Part shown: one piece after another, positions 1 through 8,749 of the stretch
Layout: every line of letters begins with the position of its first letter
Numbering within the stretch: the first letter of the stretch is position 1
Source of the DNA: Pseudomonas sp. CFII64
GTDB lineage: Bacteria; Pseudomonadota; Gammaproteobacteria; Pseudomonadales; Pseudomonadaceae
NCBI RefSeq assembly: GCF_000416235.1
Contig: NZ_ATLO01000051.1
Span: forward strand, 124,001-188,000
DNA: 64,000 bases
Direction of reading: 5' to 3'
Translations under genes and position numbers: made by a program
The notes under the pieces: generated by a model
Told to the model about the DNA's origin: nothing
Databases searched by the model: none
Seen by the model: the letters and a program-made list of their open reading frames with translations, nothing else

Positions 1-106
1 GTAATTGGGTAATGCCCGAGAAGTACCAGAAGAAAACGAACAGCCAGGCAAGGCCAGCCCAGTCAAAACCTTTCGGAGTCGTATCGCTCCGTTTAACCAT
101 TGTCAT
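1..106 (-). CDS. Partial small membrane protein (N-terminus only)
   Basis: Only the first 35 codons are inside the window; the gene runs off the left edge. The ATG at 104-106 has a GGAG six bases upstream, and an in-frame stop lies further upstream. The peptide starts MTMVKRSDTTPKG and then becomes strongly hydrophobic and aromatic (LAWLFVFFWYFSG), which looks like a first membrane segment. I do not recognise the family. The next gene to the right is in the same direction, 350 bases away. Confidence 0.5.
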   Translation of the reverse strand, partial: MTMVKRSDTTPKGFDWAGLAWLFVFFWYFSGITQL

Positions 107-390
107 CAAGCGCTCCAGCTCATCATTCAGTTGAGCGGTCCGGAATTAAGGTCCCGGCCACTCGTCACGTCCCTGGTGCGGTGAGGCGCAGAACCAGGGG
201 CATTTCACAGGGGGCGGCAGTATTGCGACGCGGGTGTGAAAAAAATGTCGCCGATTGAGGCGGGCAGTGGTGACAGTCAGCGCACAGGCGTTACAGAATG
301 TGTCCTTGAACAATAGGGCAGTCGAAGCAACGCACGGCGCGTGACCGAGGCAAATCTTGAGGGCTAAGAGGAGGGGGGGAGTCATAGACG

Positions 391-414
391 GGCAAGCCGG
401 CGAATCGGCTTGCC
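391..414 (-). terminator. Strong hairpin after the small coiled-coil gene
   Basis: Nine-base perfect arms (GGCAAGCCG and CGGCTTGCC) around a six-base loop, 42 bases past the stop of the 456-629 gene. No T-run follows on either strand, so this is a structure in the transcript 3' end rather than a textbook intrinsic terminator. The rest of 107-455 shows no supportable gene. Confidence 0.35.
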
Positions 415-455
415 GTGATGATCGATAATGCAGAGGCTTAAAAGTGCAGAAGAGG

Positions 456-629
456 TCAGGCGTGCAGCGCAGTAAGTGACTGGCTTGGCTGTGACTGTTG
501 CAGCATGAGGCTGAGGTGAGCGACCTTTTTCTGCAATTGCTCGCGCTCTTCTTTAAGCTTGCGCAGTTCGTCACGGCGGACAGTGACATAGAGGGTTTGT
601 GGTGCAAGTGCTGGTAGTAGTGTGCTCAT
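456..629 (-). CDS. Small coiled-coil protein, 57 aa
   Basis: Starts MSTLLPALAPQTLYVTVRRD and continues into a heptad-like charged helix (residues about 19-43: DELRKLKEEREQLQKKVAHL), ending in a Q/S-rich tail. The start at 629 is fixed by a very good ribosome site, GAGGTGAG, five bases before the ATG. It has no signal peptide or membrane segment, so it is probably cytoplasmic and oligomeric. Function is unknown; I recall similar short proteins in pseudomonads but cannot name a family. A competing longer antisense frame over the same bases (146-607) has poor composition and no ribosome site. Confidence 0.6.
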   Translation of the reverse strand: MSTLLPALAPQTLYVTVRRDELRKLKEEREQLQKKVAHLSLMLQQSQPSQSLTALHA

Positions 630-945
630 TGCTCACCTCGCGAATGGCGGGATTTAACCTGAAAGGCCTGTTGCAATGACTATCGAACGCCGAATTGCCG
701 CTGCATACCTCTCTATCGGCACCGATTCTGATTTCTTTTGCCCGAGAATGGAACTTTTTTATTTTCAATGGTCGCGAACGTTTCGCAATCGCGACAGAAT
801 GGCTTTATCCGACAGTCTGAAAATACGCTTTCGCTGTCGACGGGAACCGATGTCCGACCTTTCAGGACTAACCCCTCATGCAAGGCTCTCCCGAGGGTGA
901 GCCGGATTTGAGGCACCTTTTCTACGAATTTAGGAGCAAGGCCAC

Positions 946-1923
946 ATGCAACTTGGAATTGTTGGGCTGGGCCGCATGGGCGGCAATATCGCAAGACGTT
1001 TGATGCTCAACGGCCACACCACAGTGGTGTTTGATCGCGATGAAGCATCGCGTAGCGTGTTGGCCAAAGAAGGCTCGACGGCTGTCGCTGATCTTGCCGC
1101 CATGGTTGCGGCGATGGATAAACCGCGGGCCATCTGGGTCATGCTCCCGGCTGGCGATCCGACCGAAGAAACCATTGAGGTGTTGAGCGGGTTGCTTGAC
1201 GCTGACGATGTGATCATCGACGGCGGCAATACCTTCTACAAAGATGACGTCCGCCGCGCCAAGGCCCTCACGGCCAAAGGTTTGCACTACGTGGACGTCG
1301 GCACCTCCGGTGGCGTCTGGGGCCTGGAGCGCGGTTACTGCATGATGATCGGTGGCGAAACCGACATCGTGCGTCGCCTGGATCCACTGTTCGAAACCCT
1401 GGCGCCGGGCTATGGTTCGGTAGAGCGCACAAAAGGCCGTGATTCTGCGGATGACCGAGCCGAACGCGGCTATATTCATGCAGGTCCGGCGGGTTCGGGG
1501 CATTTCGTCAAGATGATCCACAACGGCATTGAGTACGGAATGATGCAAGCTTTTGCCGAGGGTTTCGACATCCTCAAGCAGAAAAATTCGGAAAACCTCC
1601 CGGTTGAACAACGTTTTGACTTGAACATGGCTGATATCGCCGAGGTCTGGCGTCGCGGTAGCGTGGTTTCGTCCTGGCTGCTTGACCTGACCGCCGATGC
1701 TCTGGCGACCGATCCTCAGCTGGACGCCTATTCCGGCGCAGTGGCTGACAGTGGTGAAGGCCGCTGGACCATTGAGGCCGCCATGGAACAGGCCGTTCCG
1801 GTGCCGGTACTTTCCAGTGCGCTGTTTGCCCGTTTCCGTTCGCGGCAGAAGAGCTCCTACGCTGACAAGTTGCTTTCGGCCATGCGCTTCGGCTTTGGCG
1901 GCCACAAGGAGGGGCCAAAGTAA
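946..1923 (+). CDS. gnd: 6-phosphogluconate dehydrogenase, decarboxylating
   Basis: Oxidises 6-phosphogluconate to ribulose 5-phosphate and CO2 in the oxidative pentose phosphate pathway. The N-terminal Rossmann motif GLGRMG is at residues 7-12, followed by IIDGGNTFYKDDVRR and the substrate-site signature with Lys189, His192 and Asn193 (KMIHNGIEYG). At 325 aa it belongs to the short YqeC-type subfamily rather than the roughly 470-aa E. coli type. That subfamily often uses NAD, which the sequence alone does not settle. The start has GGAG upstream (ttaggagcaagg). Its stop overlaps the zwf start by one base, so the two are one operon. The 316 bases upstream (630-945) show no other gene and presumably hold the promoter. 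Confidence 0.93.
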   Translation: MQLGIVGLGRMGGNIARRLMLNGHTTVVFDRDEASRSVLAKEGSTAVADLAAMVAAMDKPRAIWVMLPAGDPTEETIEVLSGLLDADDVIIDGGNTFYKDDVRRAKALTAKGLHYVDVGTSGGVWGLERGYCMMIGGETDIVRRLDPLFETLAPGYGSVERTKGRDSADDRAERGYIHAGPAGSGHFVKMIHNGIEYGMMQAFAEGFDILKQKNSENLPVEQRFDLNMADIAEVWRRGSVVSSWLLDLTADALATDPQLDAYSGAVADSGEGRWTIEAAMEQAVPVPVLSSALFARFRSRQKSSYADKLLSAMRFGFGGHKEGPK

Positions 1924-3455
1924 TGGGTTTGTCGCGCAGTTCGTCTCAGCAAACGCCCGTCGTTGCGCCGCCTACGACACTGTTTCTGTTCGGCGCCCAT
2001 GGCGATCTGGTCAAACGCTTGCTGATGCCCGCGCTCTACAACCTGTTCCGTGATGGTCTGGTCGACGATAACCTGCATATCGTCGGTGTCGACCACAATG
2101 CAATCAGCGATGCCGATTTCGCCAAGAAACTGGAAGATTTCATCCGCCAGGAAGCCGCTGGCAAAGTGGCGGAGGGCGGCAAGGAGCCGCTTGACGCTGA
2201 GTTGTGGGAGCGCCTGGCGAGCCGGATCAGTTACGTGCAAGGTGACTTTCTCGACGATTCCACCTATGCCGACATCGGCAGCAAGATTGAAAGCACCGGC
2301 ACCGGGAATGCCGTGTTTTATCTCGCGACGGCGCCGCGTTTCTTCAGCGAAGTGGCGCAGCGCCTGGGCTCCTCGGGTTTGCTGGTGGAAAGCGAAGAGG
2401 CTTTTCGGCGTGTCGTCATCGAAAAACCCTTCGGCTCCGACCTGCCCAGTGCGGTCGCACTGAATGCCTGCTTGCTGAAGGTGATGAGCGAGAAGCAGAT
2501 TTACCGGATCGATCACTATCTGGGCAAGGAAACCGTGCAGAACATTCTGGTCAGCCGGTTTTCCAACGGGCTGTTCGAGTCGTTCTGGAACAACCACTAC
2601 ATCGATCACGTGCAGATCACTGCGGCGGAAACCGTCGGCGTCGAGACCCGGGGCAGTTTTTACGAGCACACCGGCGCGCTGCGGGACATGGTGCCCAATC
2701 ACCTGTTTCAGCTGCTGGCAATGGTCGCCATGGAGCCACCCGCAGCGTTCGGCGCCGATGCAGTTCGTGGCGAAAAGGCCAAGGTGGTCGGCGCGATTCG
2801 TCCCTGGTCCGAGCAGGAGGCCCTGGCCAATTCCGTGCGCGGCCAGTACGCGGAAAACAGCAAGGACGGCAAGGATATTCCCGGTTATCGCCAGGAGAGC
2901 AAGGTCGAGCCGGACAGCACTACGGAAACGTTCGTAGCACTCAAAGTGATGGTTGATAACTGGCGCTGGGTCGGCGTGCCGTTTTACCTGCGCACCGGTA
3001 AGCGCATGGGCGTGCGGAGTACCGAAATCGCAATTTCGTTCAAGCCGGCACCTTATGCACAGTTCCGTGATACCGAAGTGGACCGCCTCAAGCCCAATTT
3101 TCTGAGAATCCAGATCCAGCCCAATGAAGGCATGTGGTTTGACCTGTTCGCCAAGCGACCAGGGCCGACGCTGGATATGGAAGATATCGAGTTGGGCTTT
3201 GCCTACAAGGACTTCTTCGAAATGCAGCCGTCCACCGGTTACGAAACGCTGATCTATGACTGCCTGACCGGCGATCAGACGCTGTTCCAGCGCGCTGACA
3301 ATATTGAAAACGGCTGGCGTGCCGTGCAGCCGTTCCTGGATGCCTGGCAGAAGAACCCGCAAGTCGAGTTCTATAAAGCTGGCGAAGACGGCCCGGCCGC
3401 TGCTGATGATCTGCTGGCTCGTGATGGTCGTGAATGGCGGGATATCGATGTCTGA
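1923..3455 (+). CDS. zwf: Glucose-6-phosphate 1-dehydrogenase
   Basis: Oxidises glucose 6-phosphate to 6-phosphogluconolactone and makes NAD(P)H. The nucleotide-binding segment is near residue 25 (FLFGAHGDLVKRLLMP). The active-site signature RIDHYLGK is at residues 195-202, followed by the usual NNHYIDHVQI and ETRGSFYEHTGALRDMVPNH blocks. The length of 510 aa is typical. The ribosome site AAGGAGGGG lies in the end of gnd, and the start ATG shares a base with the gnd stop. Pairing with gnd rather than with pgl/eda/hexR marks this as the second, gnd-linked zwf known in some pseudomonads; a canonical hexR-linked copy may exist elsewhere. I saw no obvious HexR palindrome upstream of gnd. Confidence 0.94.
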   Translation: MGLSRSSSQQTPVVAPPTTLFLFGAHGDLVKRLLMPALYNLFRDGLVDDNLHIVGVDHNAISDADFAKKLEDFIRQEAAGKVAEGGKEPLDAELWERLASRISYVQGDFLDDSTYADIGSKIESTGTGNAVFYLATAPRFFSEVAQRLGSSGLLVESEEAFRRVVIEKPFGSDLPSAVALNACLLKVMSEKQIYRIDHYLGKETVQNILVSRFSNGLFESFWNNHYIDHVQITAAETVGVETRGSFYEHTGALRDMVPNHLFQLLAMVAMEPPAAFGADAVRGEKAKVVGAIRPWSEQEALANSVRGQYAENSKDGKDIPGYRQESKVEPDSTTETFVALKVMVDNWRWVGVPFYLRTGKRMGVRSTEIAISFKPAPYAQFRDTEVDRLKPNFLRIQIQPNEGMWFDLFAKRPGPTLDMEDIELGFAYKDFFEMQPSTGYETLIYDCLTGDQTLFQRADNIENGWRAVQPFLDAWQKNPQVEFYKAGEDGPAAADDLLARDGREWRDIDV

Positions 3456-4266
3456 GCGAACTGAACGCCCCATCAAATTCCTGCTTTCCGATATTGACGG
3501 CACGCTCCTGCGTCCCGATCACAGCCTGAGCCAGGCCAATATCGACGCCGTTGCACGACTCAGGGCAGCCGGAATTCTGTTCACGGTCGCGAGCAGTCGT
3601 CCGCCCCGGGCCATGCGCCAGCAGATCGAGGCCTTGGGCATCGATCTGCCCTCGGTGGCATTCAACGGCGGCAATATCATCAACCCTGACGGCAGCGTGC
3701 TCAAAGCCTATCGAATTGCTGAGGAGGCGGCACGCACCTGCATCAATCTGTTTGCCGATTACCCGGTATCGCTTTGGGTATTTGCCGATGATCAATGGTT
3801 GCTGATTGATCCTGCGGGCGACTACGTTGACCACGAGCGCACGACCCTGGGTTACGAGCCGGTGCAAGTTGAGAGCTTCGAGCCGTACATCGGCCGAGTA
3901 GACAAGATCGTCGCTGCAAGCAAGGATTTCGAACTGCTCAAGCGTCTTGAGTCGCAGCTCAATCCGCTTATCGCCGGGCTGGCGCTGGCCGCGCGTTCGC
4001 AGCTGTATTATCTGGACGTCACGGCGCTGGACGCCAATAAAGGCAAGGCGTTGTTGACCCTGGCCGAACTGTTTGGCATTGAGCCCGTGCAGACCGCTGC
4101 CATTGGCGACGGTGGCAATGATGTTGCCATGTTCCATCAGGCCGGTCTTTCTATCGCCATGGGGCAAGGCGAAGAAAGCGTGCGCCGAGAGGCGGATCAC
4201 GTGACGGGCAGCAACCTCGAAGACGGCGTCGCTGCGGCTATTGAGCGCTACATCCTGCCGCGCTGA
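3448..4266 (+). CDS. Cof-type HAD-superfamily sugar-phosphatase
   Basis: Haloacid-dehalogenase-fold hydrolase of 272 aa. The nucleophile motif DIDGT is at residues 15-19, the cap region carries AFNGGNII, and the C-terminal metal motif GDGGNDVAMF starts at residue 220, all as in Cof/YidA phosphatases acting on phosphosugars. The ATG at 3448 overlaps the zwf end by eight bases, so translation is probably coupled. A longer frame in phase from 3304 is only the shadow of zwf. Position in a pentose-phosphate/glucan operon suggests a sugar-phosphate substrate, for example glucose 6-phosphate or trehalose 6-phosphate, but this is inference. Confidence 0.85.
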   Translation: MSERTERPIKFLLSDIDGTLLRPDHSLSQANIDAVARLRAAGILFTVASSRPPRAMRQQIEALGIDLPSVAFNGGNIINPDGSVLKAYRIAEEAARTCINLFADYPVSLWVFADDQWLLIDPAGDYVDHERTTLGYEPVQVESFEPYIGRVDKIVAASKDFELLKRLESQLNPLIAGLALAARSQLYYLDVTALDANKGKALLTLAELFGIEPVQTAAIGDGGNDVAMFHQAGLSIAMGQGEESVRREADHVTGSNLEDGVAAAIERYILPR

Positions 4267-4320
4267 GCAAGCTGTGCGGCGCGCAGGTAACGAACACTTC
4301 CACGATGGCGGACGCTTTCC

Positions 4321-6141
4321 ATGGCTGCACTGATCGAAGACTACGCATTGCTCGGCAACTGCAAGACTGCCGCGCTGGTCGCCAGGGACGGGTCGCTGGA
4401 CTGGTTGTGTTTCCCACGCTTCGATGCGCCGGCCTGCTTTGCGGCGTTGCTGGGCTCGAGCGATAACGGCCGCTGGAAGATCTCGCCAAAAGAGCCGGTT
4501 GTCTTTACCGAGCGACGGTATCGCGAGGGGACCTTGATCCTGGAAACGGTGTTCCAGACCGAAAGCGGTCGAGCCATGCTCATCGATTTCATGCCCGTCA
4601 ACGAAGGCAGTCACGTGGTACGCATCGTGGTCGGGCTTGAGGGTGAAGTCGCCTTTGGTATGGACCTGGCTATCCGTTTCGATTACGGCAGCACCGTGCC
4701 CTGGGTGGAAAACCGAGACGGCGAGACATTGACGGCGATTGCCGGGCCGGAAATGCTGGTGTTGCGCGCCACCGAAACCCTGCACGCGCTGGATCACCAT
4801 ACCGGCTGCGATTTTCGTGTCACGGCGGGCCATCGCGAGACGTTCATATTGAGCTATCAGGCTTCAACGGAACCCCTGCAAACGGCAATCGATACCGAGC
4901 AGGAGTTACAGCGTACCGAGGGTTTCTGGCGCGAGTTTTCCGATCGCTGCCCTGACGTCGGGCAATGGACTGGCCAGGTCAAGCGTTCGCTGATCACCCT
5001 CAAGGCCATGACCTATGCGCCCACCGGCGGCATCGTTGCGGCAGTCACCACTTCCTTGCCCGAGCAATTGGGTGGCGAGCGCAACTGGGATTACCGGTTT
5101 TGCTGGCTGCGTGATGCAACCATGACGTTGCTGGCGTTCATGAACCTGGGGTATTTCGAGGAAGCGTCGGCATGGCGTGAATGGCTGCTGCGCTCAGTGG
5201 CGGGTAATCCGGAGCAGATCCAGATCATGTACGGCTTGGGCGGCGAACGGCGTCTGCCGGAATATGAGTTGCCCTGGTTGAGCGGTTACGAAAACTCCAA
5301 ACCGGTTCGCATCGGCAACGCGGCGGCGACGCAAATGCAGCTGGATGTCTATGGCGAAGTCGCTGATGCCATGACCCAGGCGTTGAAGGGCGGCCTGCCA
5401 CGCCTGCCGCGCAGCGTAGCGATCTCGAAAGTCATCATGCCGTTCCTTGAGAAGGTCTGGCATATGCCGGACAAAGGCATCTGGGAGATTCGCGCAGAGC
5501 CACGGCATTTTACCCATTCCAAAGTCATGACCTGGGTCGCCTTCGACCGCAACGCGTCGCTGATTGCGCAGACCGCTGTCACCGATGAAGACCGGGCATT
5601 GGCGCAGCATTACCGCAGCGTCGCTGACCAGATTCACGCGGATGTGTGTCTGAATGGCTTTGATCCGGAGTTGGGCAGTTTCGTCCAGACCTACGGTGCC
5701 AAAGCGCTGGACGCCAGTCTGCTGCAAATCGCGTTGACAGGTTTTTTGCCGGCCGACGACCCGCGAGTGGTAGGAACGGTCGCGCAGATCGAGCGCGGCC
5801 TGATGCAGGATGGCTTGCTGTTGCGTTACGACAGTGACCACAGCGCGGACGGCGTATCCGGCAGTGAAGGGACGTTTCTGGTCTGCTCGTTTTGGCTGGC
5901 GGACGTCTATGTCCTGCTCGGGCGGCGCCAGGAAGCCAGGGAGCTGTTCGACCGCTTATGCGCGCTGTGCAACGATGTCGGGCTGCTGGCTGAACAATAT
6001 GACCCGCGCAGTAAGCGCATGCTGGGCAATTTTCCCCAGGCATTCAGTCACATCGGCATCATCAACACGGCGTTGAACCTGCACCGCGTGATGTGCCCGG
6101 TCAAGGCTCGGGCAATGTGTGAGGCGGCAACTGCTGAATAA
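4321..6141 (+). CDS. Glycoside hydrolase family 15 enzyme (glucoamylase/trehalase type)
   Basis: 606-aa cytoplasmic protein with no signal peptide. It has an N-terminal beta-sandwich domain starting IEDYALLGNCKTAALVARDG. The catalytic (alpha/alpha)6 barrel is marked by NWDYRFCWLRDA (from residue 255), WEIRAEPRHFTHSKVM (near 387) and EGTFLVCSFWLADV (near 516). These motifs match the bacterial GH15 group that includes trehalases and glucan 1,4-alpha-glucosidases; the acidic residues in the last two motifs are the expected catalytic pair. It begins 54 bases after the HAD gene and likely ends the gnd-zwf operon. With an HAD phosphatase beside it, hydrolysis of trehalose or maltooligosaccharides to feed Zwf is plausible. 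Which sugar it uses is undecided. Confidence 0.88.
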   Translation: MAALIEDYALLGNCKTAALVARDGSLDWLCFPRFDAPACFAALLGSSDNGRWKISPKEPVVFTERRYREGTLILETVFQTESGRAMLIDFMPVNEGSHVVRIVVGLEGEVAFGMDLAIRFDYGSTVPWVENRDGETLTAIAGPEMLVLRATETLHALDHHTGCDFRVTAGHRETFILSYQASTEPLQTAIDTEQELQRTEGFWREFSDRCPDVGQWTGQVKRSLITLKAMTYAPTGGIVAAVTTSLPEQLGGERNWDYRFCWLRDATMTLLAFMNLGYFEEASAWREWLLRSVAGNPEQIQIMYGLGGERRLPEYELPWLSGYENSKPVRIGNAAATQMQLDVYGEVADAMTQALKGGLPRLPRSVAISKVIMPFLEKVWHMPDKGIWEIRAEPRHFTHSKVMTWVAFDRNASLIAQTAVTDEDRALAQHYRSVADQIHADVCLNGFDPELGSFVQTYGAKALDASLLQIALTGFLPADDPRVVGTVAQIERGLMQDGLLLRYDSDHSADGVSGSEGTFLVCSFWLADVYVLLGRRQEARELFDRLCALCNDVGLLAEQYDPRSKRMLGNFPQAFSHIGIINTALNLHRVMCPVKARAMCEAATAE

Positions 6142-6157
6142 ATCATCAGCTGTATGA

Positions 6158-6838
6158 CTACATGGCTTTTCTGAAGGTGATGTTGATCCGCTGTTCGCCC
6201 AGCAGCGGGTGCTCTGCCGGCTTGATCGGCAACACGCCGTGAAACCGCAGGCGATCAACACCGCCCCAGACCACCACATCGCCGTGCTGCAAGACGATCC
6301 GCTGTGCCTTGTCCTTGCGCTCGAAGCCGCCAAACAAAAACACTGCCGCAATTCCCAATGACACGGATACCACCGGCCATTGCAGATCCTGTTCGTCCTT
6401 GTCCTGATGCAAAGACATCTTCGCGCCCGGAACGTAGCGGTTGATCAGGCAGGCGTCAGGGGTGAATCCGGGGAAGCCGGCGGCGGCTGCCGCCTCGTGG
6501 GCGAGCTGGATCAGCGCTTCCGGTATCGGCGGCCAGGGCTGGCTGGTTTGTGGGTCTGTGGCGCTGTAGCGATAGCCATGACGGTCGGTCGTCCAGCCAA
6601 AACTGCCGCAACTGCTGAGTGCGGCAGACATGGTGAAACCACCGGGAGTTACCATATGCCGAAATGGCGCCTTGACCAGCACGCCCTCCAATGCGGGAAG
6701 CGCGCGCTCGATCCAGGGCATCGCGAAGTTGCGCAATACCCAGGAGCAAGGACCGATCTGTTCAACCGCAGGCTCAGCCTGCTGCGGATCATCGCTGAAC
6801 AGATCGAACGTCAGTGGAGTGTTGCCTTCGCGCTTCAT
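6158..6838 (-). CDS. alkB: Alpha-ketoglutarate-dependent DNA repair dioxygenase AlkB
   Basis: Removes alkyl groups (1-methyladenine, 3-methylcytosine) from DNA by Fe(II)/2-oxoglutarate oxidation. The iron ligands are visible as HQD (residues 144-146) and His200 in RFHGV. The 2-oxoglutarate signature RxNxTxR appears as RINITFR at 217-223. NRYVPGAKMSLHQDKDE is the family core. At 226 aa it is close to E. coli AlkB (216). It is not in an ada operon. It converges on the GH15 gene with only 16 bases between stops. The ATG at 6838 has no clear ribosome site. Confidence 0.92.
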   Translation of the reverse strand: MKREGNTPLTFDLFSDDPQQAEPAVEQIGPCSWVLRNFAMPWIERALPALEGVLVKAPFRHMVTPGGFTMSAALSSCGSFGWTTDRHGYRYSATDPQTSQPWPPIPEALIQLAHEAAAAAGFPGFTPDACLINRYVPGAKMSLHQDKDEQDLQWPVVSVSLGIAAVFLFGGFERKDKAQRIVLQHGDVVVWGGVDRLRFHGVLPIKPAEHPLLGEQRINITFRKAM

Positions 6839-6858
6839 GGTGTGCAGGCGGGCAGGGC

Positions 6859-7041
6859 TTATAAAGCTTTGCTGACTTTGACATCAGAGATGGTGTCGCC
6901 GCTCTGATCGTGCATTTTTTCCAGTGCCGCACGCGCTTCCTCAACCGAAGCTGAACTCAATTGAGCAAATTCGAAGCGGCGTTCGCCATTGAGCTTGTAG
7001 CTGATGGCGAATTTGGTCGTCGGTGTCGCAGGCGTATTCAA
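6859..7041 (-). CDS. Small conserved hypothetical protein, 60 aa
   Basis: Starts at a TTG (7039-7041) that is set by a strong AAGGAG five bases upstream, so this is an unusual but well supported start. The peptide (MNTPATPTTKFAISYKLNG...) is soluble, with a mixed beta strand/helix pattern and a Ser/Ala-rich middle. No motif I can name. It lies between alkB and a DUF1883 gene on the same strand, 25 bases downstream of the latter, so the two may be co-transcribed. Confidence 0.7.
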   Translation of the reverse strand: MNTPATPTTKFAISYKLNGERRFEFAQLSSASVEEARAALEKMHDQSGDTISDVKVSKAL

Positions 7042-7066
7042 GAGATCTCCTTGGTAAAGGCTGTGA

Positions 7067-7372
7067 TCAGCTCAGTCGTGTGGTCGAACGACGGACGATT
7101 TTGATCGAATGCGTGAACGTGCTTTTGCGTCCGCCATTGGTGTCCAGTTTGCGACCGGCCGTATCAATGGTGATGTTCCAGAAGCCAGTGCTGGGCGCTG
7201 CGATCTTGGCCGGGAACCTGTCAAAAGCGCCGCCATGATAAGTGTGGCGCCCGCCATTTTTGAAACTGCGGAAGTTCGAATCGTTCATCAGGCGGATATT
7301 GCAGAGCTGGGAGCACTCGATAACGACCAGGTCGTCTTCGTTGAGGTGCTCGCGCTGGTGTACGAATTTCAT
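7067..7372 (-). CDS. DUF1883 domain protein
   Basis: 101 aa, beginning MKFVHQREHLNEDDLVVIEC and containing the family core SFKNGGRHTYHGGAFDRFP and GFWNITIDTAG. The DUF1883 fold is a small beta-sandwich; some members are fused to TIR or other signalling domains, but the stand-alone form, as here, has no known function. The start has GGAG six bases upstream (CGGAGACATTCATG). No signal peptide. It is followed on the same strand by the 60-aa protein. Confidence 0.85.
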   Translation of the reverse strand: MKFVHQREHLNEDDLVVIECSQLCNIRLMNDSNFRSFKNGGRHTYHGGAFDRFPAKIAAPSTGFWNITIDTAGRKLDTNGGRKSTFTHSIKIVRRSTTRLS

Positions 7373-7541
7373 GAATGTCTCCGACGGTAAGGCTTTTTTC
7401 GAAAAACCAAAACGATAGCATGGTGAGCCCCGGCATTACCCGGCGATTGAAACTTTATTGCAGTGTTTCTGGCTAAAAGTGTCCTAACCGGGATTTAATC
7501 GCCCCCACGCTTGTCGTAGCACTTTTATTTGGGAGGATTGT

Positions 7542-7892
7542 ATGAAATTGGGTGTTGTCATTTTAGCCCTCGCGATGACCGGTTGTGCCACCGTCGCGGA
7601 CATCGAACACACACCGGCCACGATGAACGTGATGTCTGGCAAAAATCCGCAGGAATATGCCGATTGTTTCGTGAATAAAATTGCCGACAGTCGCAAACCG
7701 CCAACCATTGAGCCGCATCGCGATGGTTTACGGGTGATCGTTGCGCAAAAACTCAACAAAGATCCGGCCGCCATCCTGGATATCGAAACGCGCTCAGGCG
7801 GCAGCTCTATCAAGGTTTATGAACGCTTGTCGAACTTGCCGCTGCGGCCCAAAGACGTCCAGCGTGCGGCCACTGCCTGTATTTCCGGTTGA
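7542..7892 (+). CDS. Small lipoprotein, 116 aa
   Basis: N-terminus MKLGVVILALAMTGCATVAD is a classic lipoprotein signal with the lipobox cysteine at residue 15. The +2 residue is Ala, which predicts sorting to the outer membrane. The mature part has one further pair of cysteines (CFVNK, TACISG) that could form a disulfide. Ribosome site GGGAGGA is eight bases before the ATG. Function unknown; the size and the ADCFVNKIADSRKPPT segment resemble small conserved Pseudomonas lipoproteins. The upstream 7383-7541 stretch is the only promoter space for it. Confidence 0.75.
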   Translation: MKLGVVILALAMTGCATVADIEHTPATMNVMSGKNPQEYADCFVNKIADSRKPPTIEPHRDGLRVIVAQKLNKDPAAILDIETRSGGSSIKVYERLSNLPLRPKDVQRAATACISG

Positions 7893-7955
7893 TGCGTTCC
7901 GGCCGCGCAATGGCGGCCTTCACAAGGAACGACACGGGTTCGCGCGGTTGAAACG

Positions 7956-8255
7956 TTATTTGCAAACCACCAGCACGCTCCGGCTTTTGAAATTGCCCAC
8001 GTCAACGCCCAGAGTCTTGTCAGCTTCTTTGGGCTGCGGCGTGCCGTCGGTGCCGACAATCTCGTAACCCGTGCCGGCACAGGAGGCGTCAGCCTTTTCG
8101 TAACAGCTGGCCCATGACATGGCTTCGCCCGAGCAATCAATGCTCAGGCCTTGCTTACCGTTTTTCATGTAGGTGTTAGATGCAGTCGCACAGCCAGCAA
8201 GGCCCAGTACAGCAATAACGGACAAAAGTCTGATCATGTTTTTTTTGCGCTTCAT
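7956..8255 (-). CDS. Small lipoprotein, 99 aa
   Basis: The coding frame contains MIRLLSVIAVLGLAGCATAS, a lipoprotein signal with lipobox LAGC. I place the start at the ATG at 8253-8255 (MKRKKNMIRLLS), which gives a basic n-region. The inner ATG at 8235-8237 is equally possible, since neither has a clear ribosome site. The mature part holds four cysteines (two near DCSGEAMSWASCYEK, one in SCAGTGYE, one at the C-terminus), suggesting disulfides in the periplasm. It ends SRSVLVVCK. Function unknown. Confidence 0.7.
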   Translation of the reverse strand: MKRKKNMIRLLSVIAVLGLAGCATASNTYMKNGKQGLSIDCSGEAMSWASCYEKADASCAGTGYEIVGTDGTPQPKEADKTLGVDVGNFKSRSVLVVCK

Positions 8256-8363
8256 GGTAAGGCTAAGGAGGAAAAGTTGCGGTTCGCAGGTTCGACACAG
8301 CGAATATGCCATCGTTCCGACATCATCGGGATAACCTTAAGATCAGGCGCGACCAGATCGCGA

Positions 8364-8552
8364 TCAAGGCTTGGTGCTGGACCGGCGGCGTGCTGCCTTG
8401 GGCTGATCCTGCAACACGGCAGCGACCTCGATGGCTGCGCTCTCAGTTGCGAATGGTCCGGCAATTGACTCGCCATCAGCGGCCGTTACCCACCATTGGC
8501 TGTCTTCAAGTTTTTTGATCAGATACCCGTTTACGCTTTTTACGTCCGACAT
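8364..8552 (-). CDS. Small hypothetical protein, 62 aa
   Basis: Start ATG at 8550-8552 (MSDVKSVNGYLIKKLED) has GAGG eight bases upstream; an in-frame longer version lacks a ribosome site. The protein has a WWV segment, a short helix (ATESAAIEVAAVLQ) and a very basic C-terminus (KAARRRSSTKP). Such a tail could bind nucleic acid or be disordered. No known domain recognised. Confidence 0.6.
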   Translation of the reverse strand: MSDVKSVNGYLIKKLEDSQWWVTAADGESIAGPFATESAAIEVAAVLQDQPKAARRRSSTKP

Positions 8553-8749
8553 CGAAACTGCCTCGTTCAGTAGTGTGCAAGCCGCCCATGATAAAGCGCC
8601 TGCCATCTGGCTGTCGCCCCCGCGTCACAGGGTCGCAAGCAGTTCGCGCTGCAGATGTCGGCGCTCGGGTGATAGTGCGAAAGACGCGACTTCTTGCAGC
8701 GCAATATTCCTACACAACGCTATCGCTTCAGCTACGCTTGCACGGGTCG

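Noticed and set aside
146..607. 153-codon minus frame near the left edge
   Set aside because: Overlaps in another frame the better supported 57-aa gene with its strong ribosome site; Ser/Cys-rich nonsense composition.
1857..3503. 548-codon open frame antisense to zwf
   Set aside because: Exact mirror of a certain gene, with His/Arg-rich low-quality composition and no ribosome site; a by-product of high G+C codon use.
3088..4833. 581-codon antisense frame over zwf end, HAD and GH15 start
   Set aside because: Covers three real genes on the other strand; no domain recognised.
8573..8749. N-terminal part of the frame that contains the ugd relic
   Set aside because: Does not resemble the rest of UDP-glucose dehydrogenase; kept only the part from 8750.
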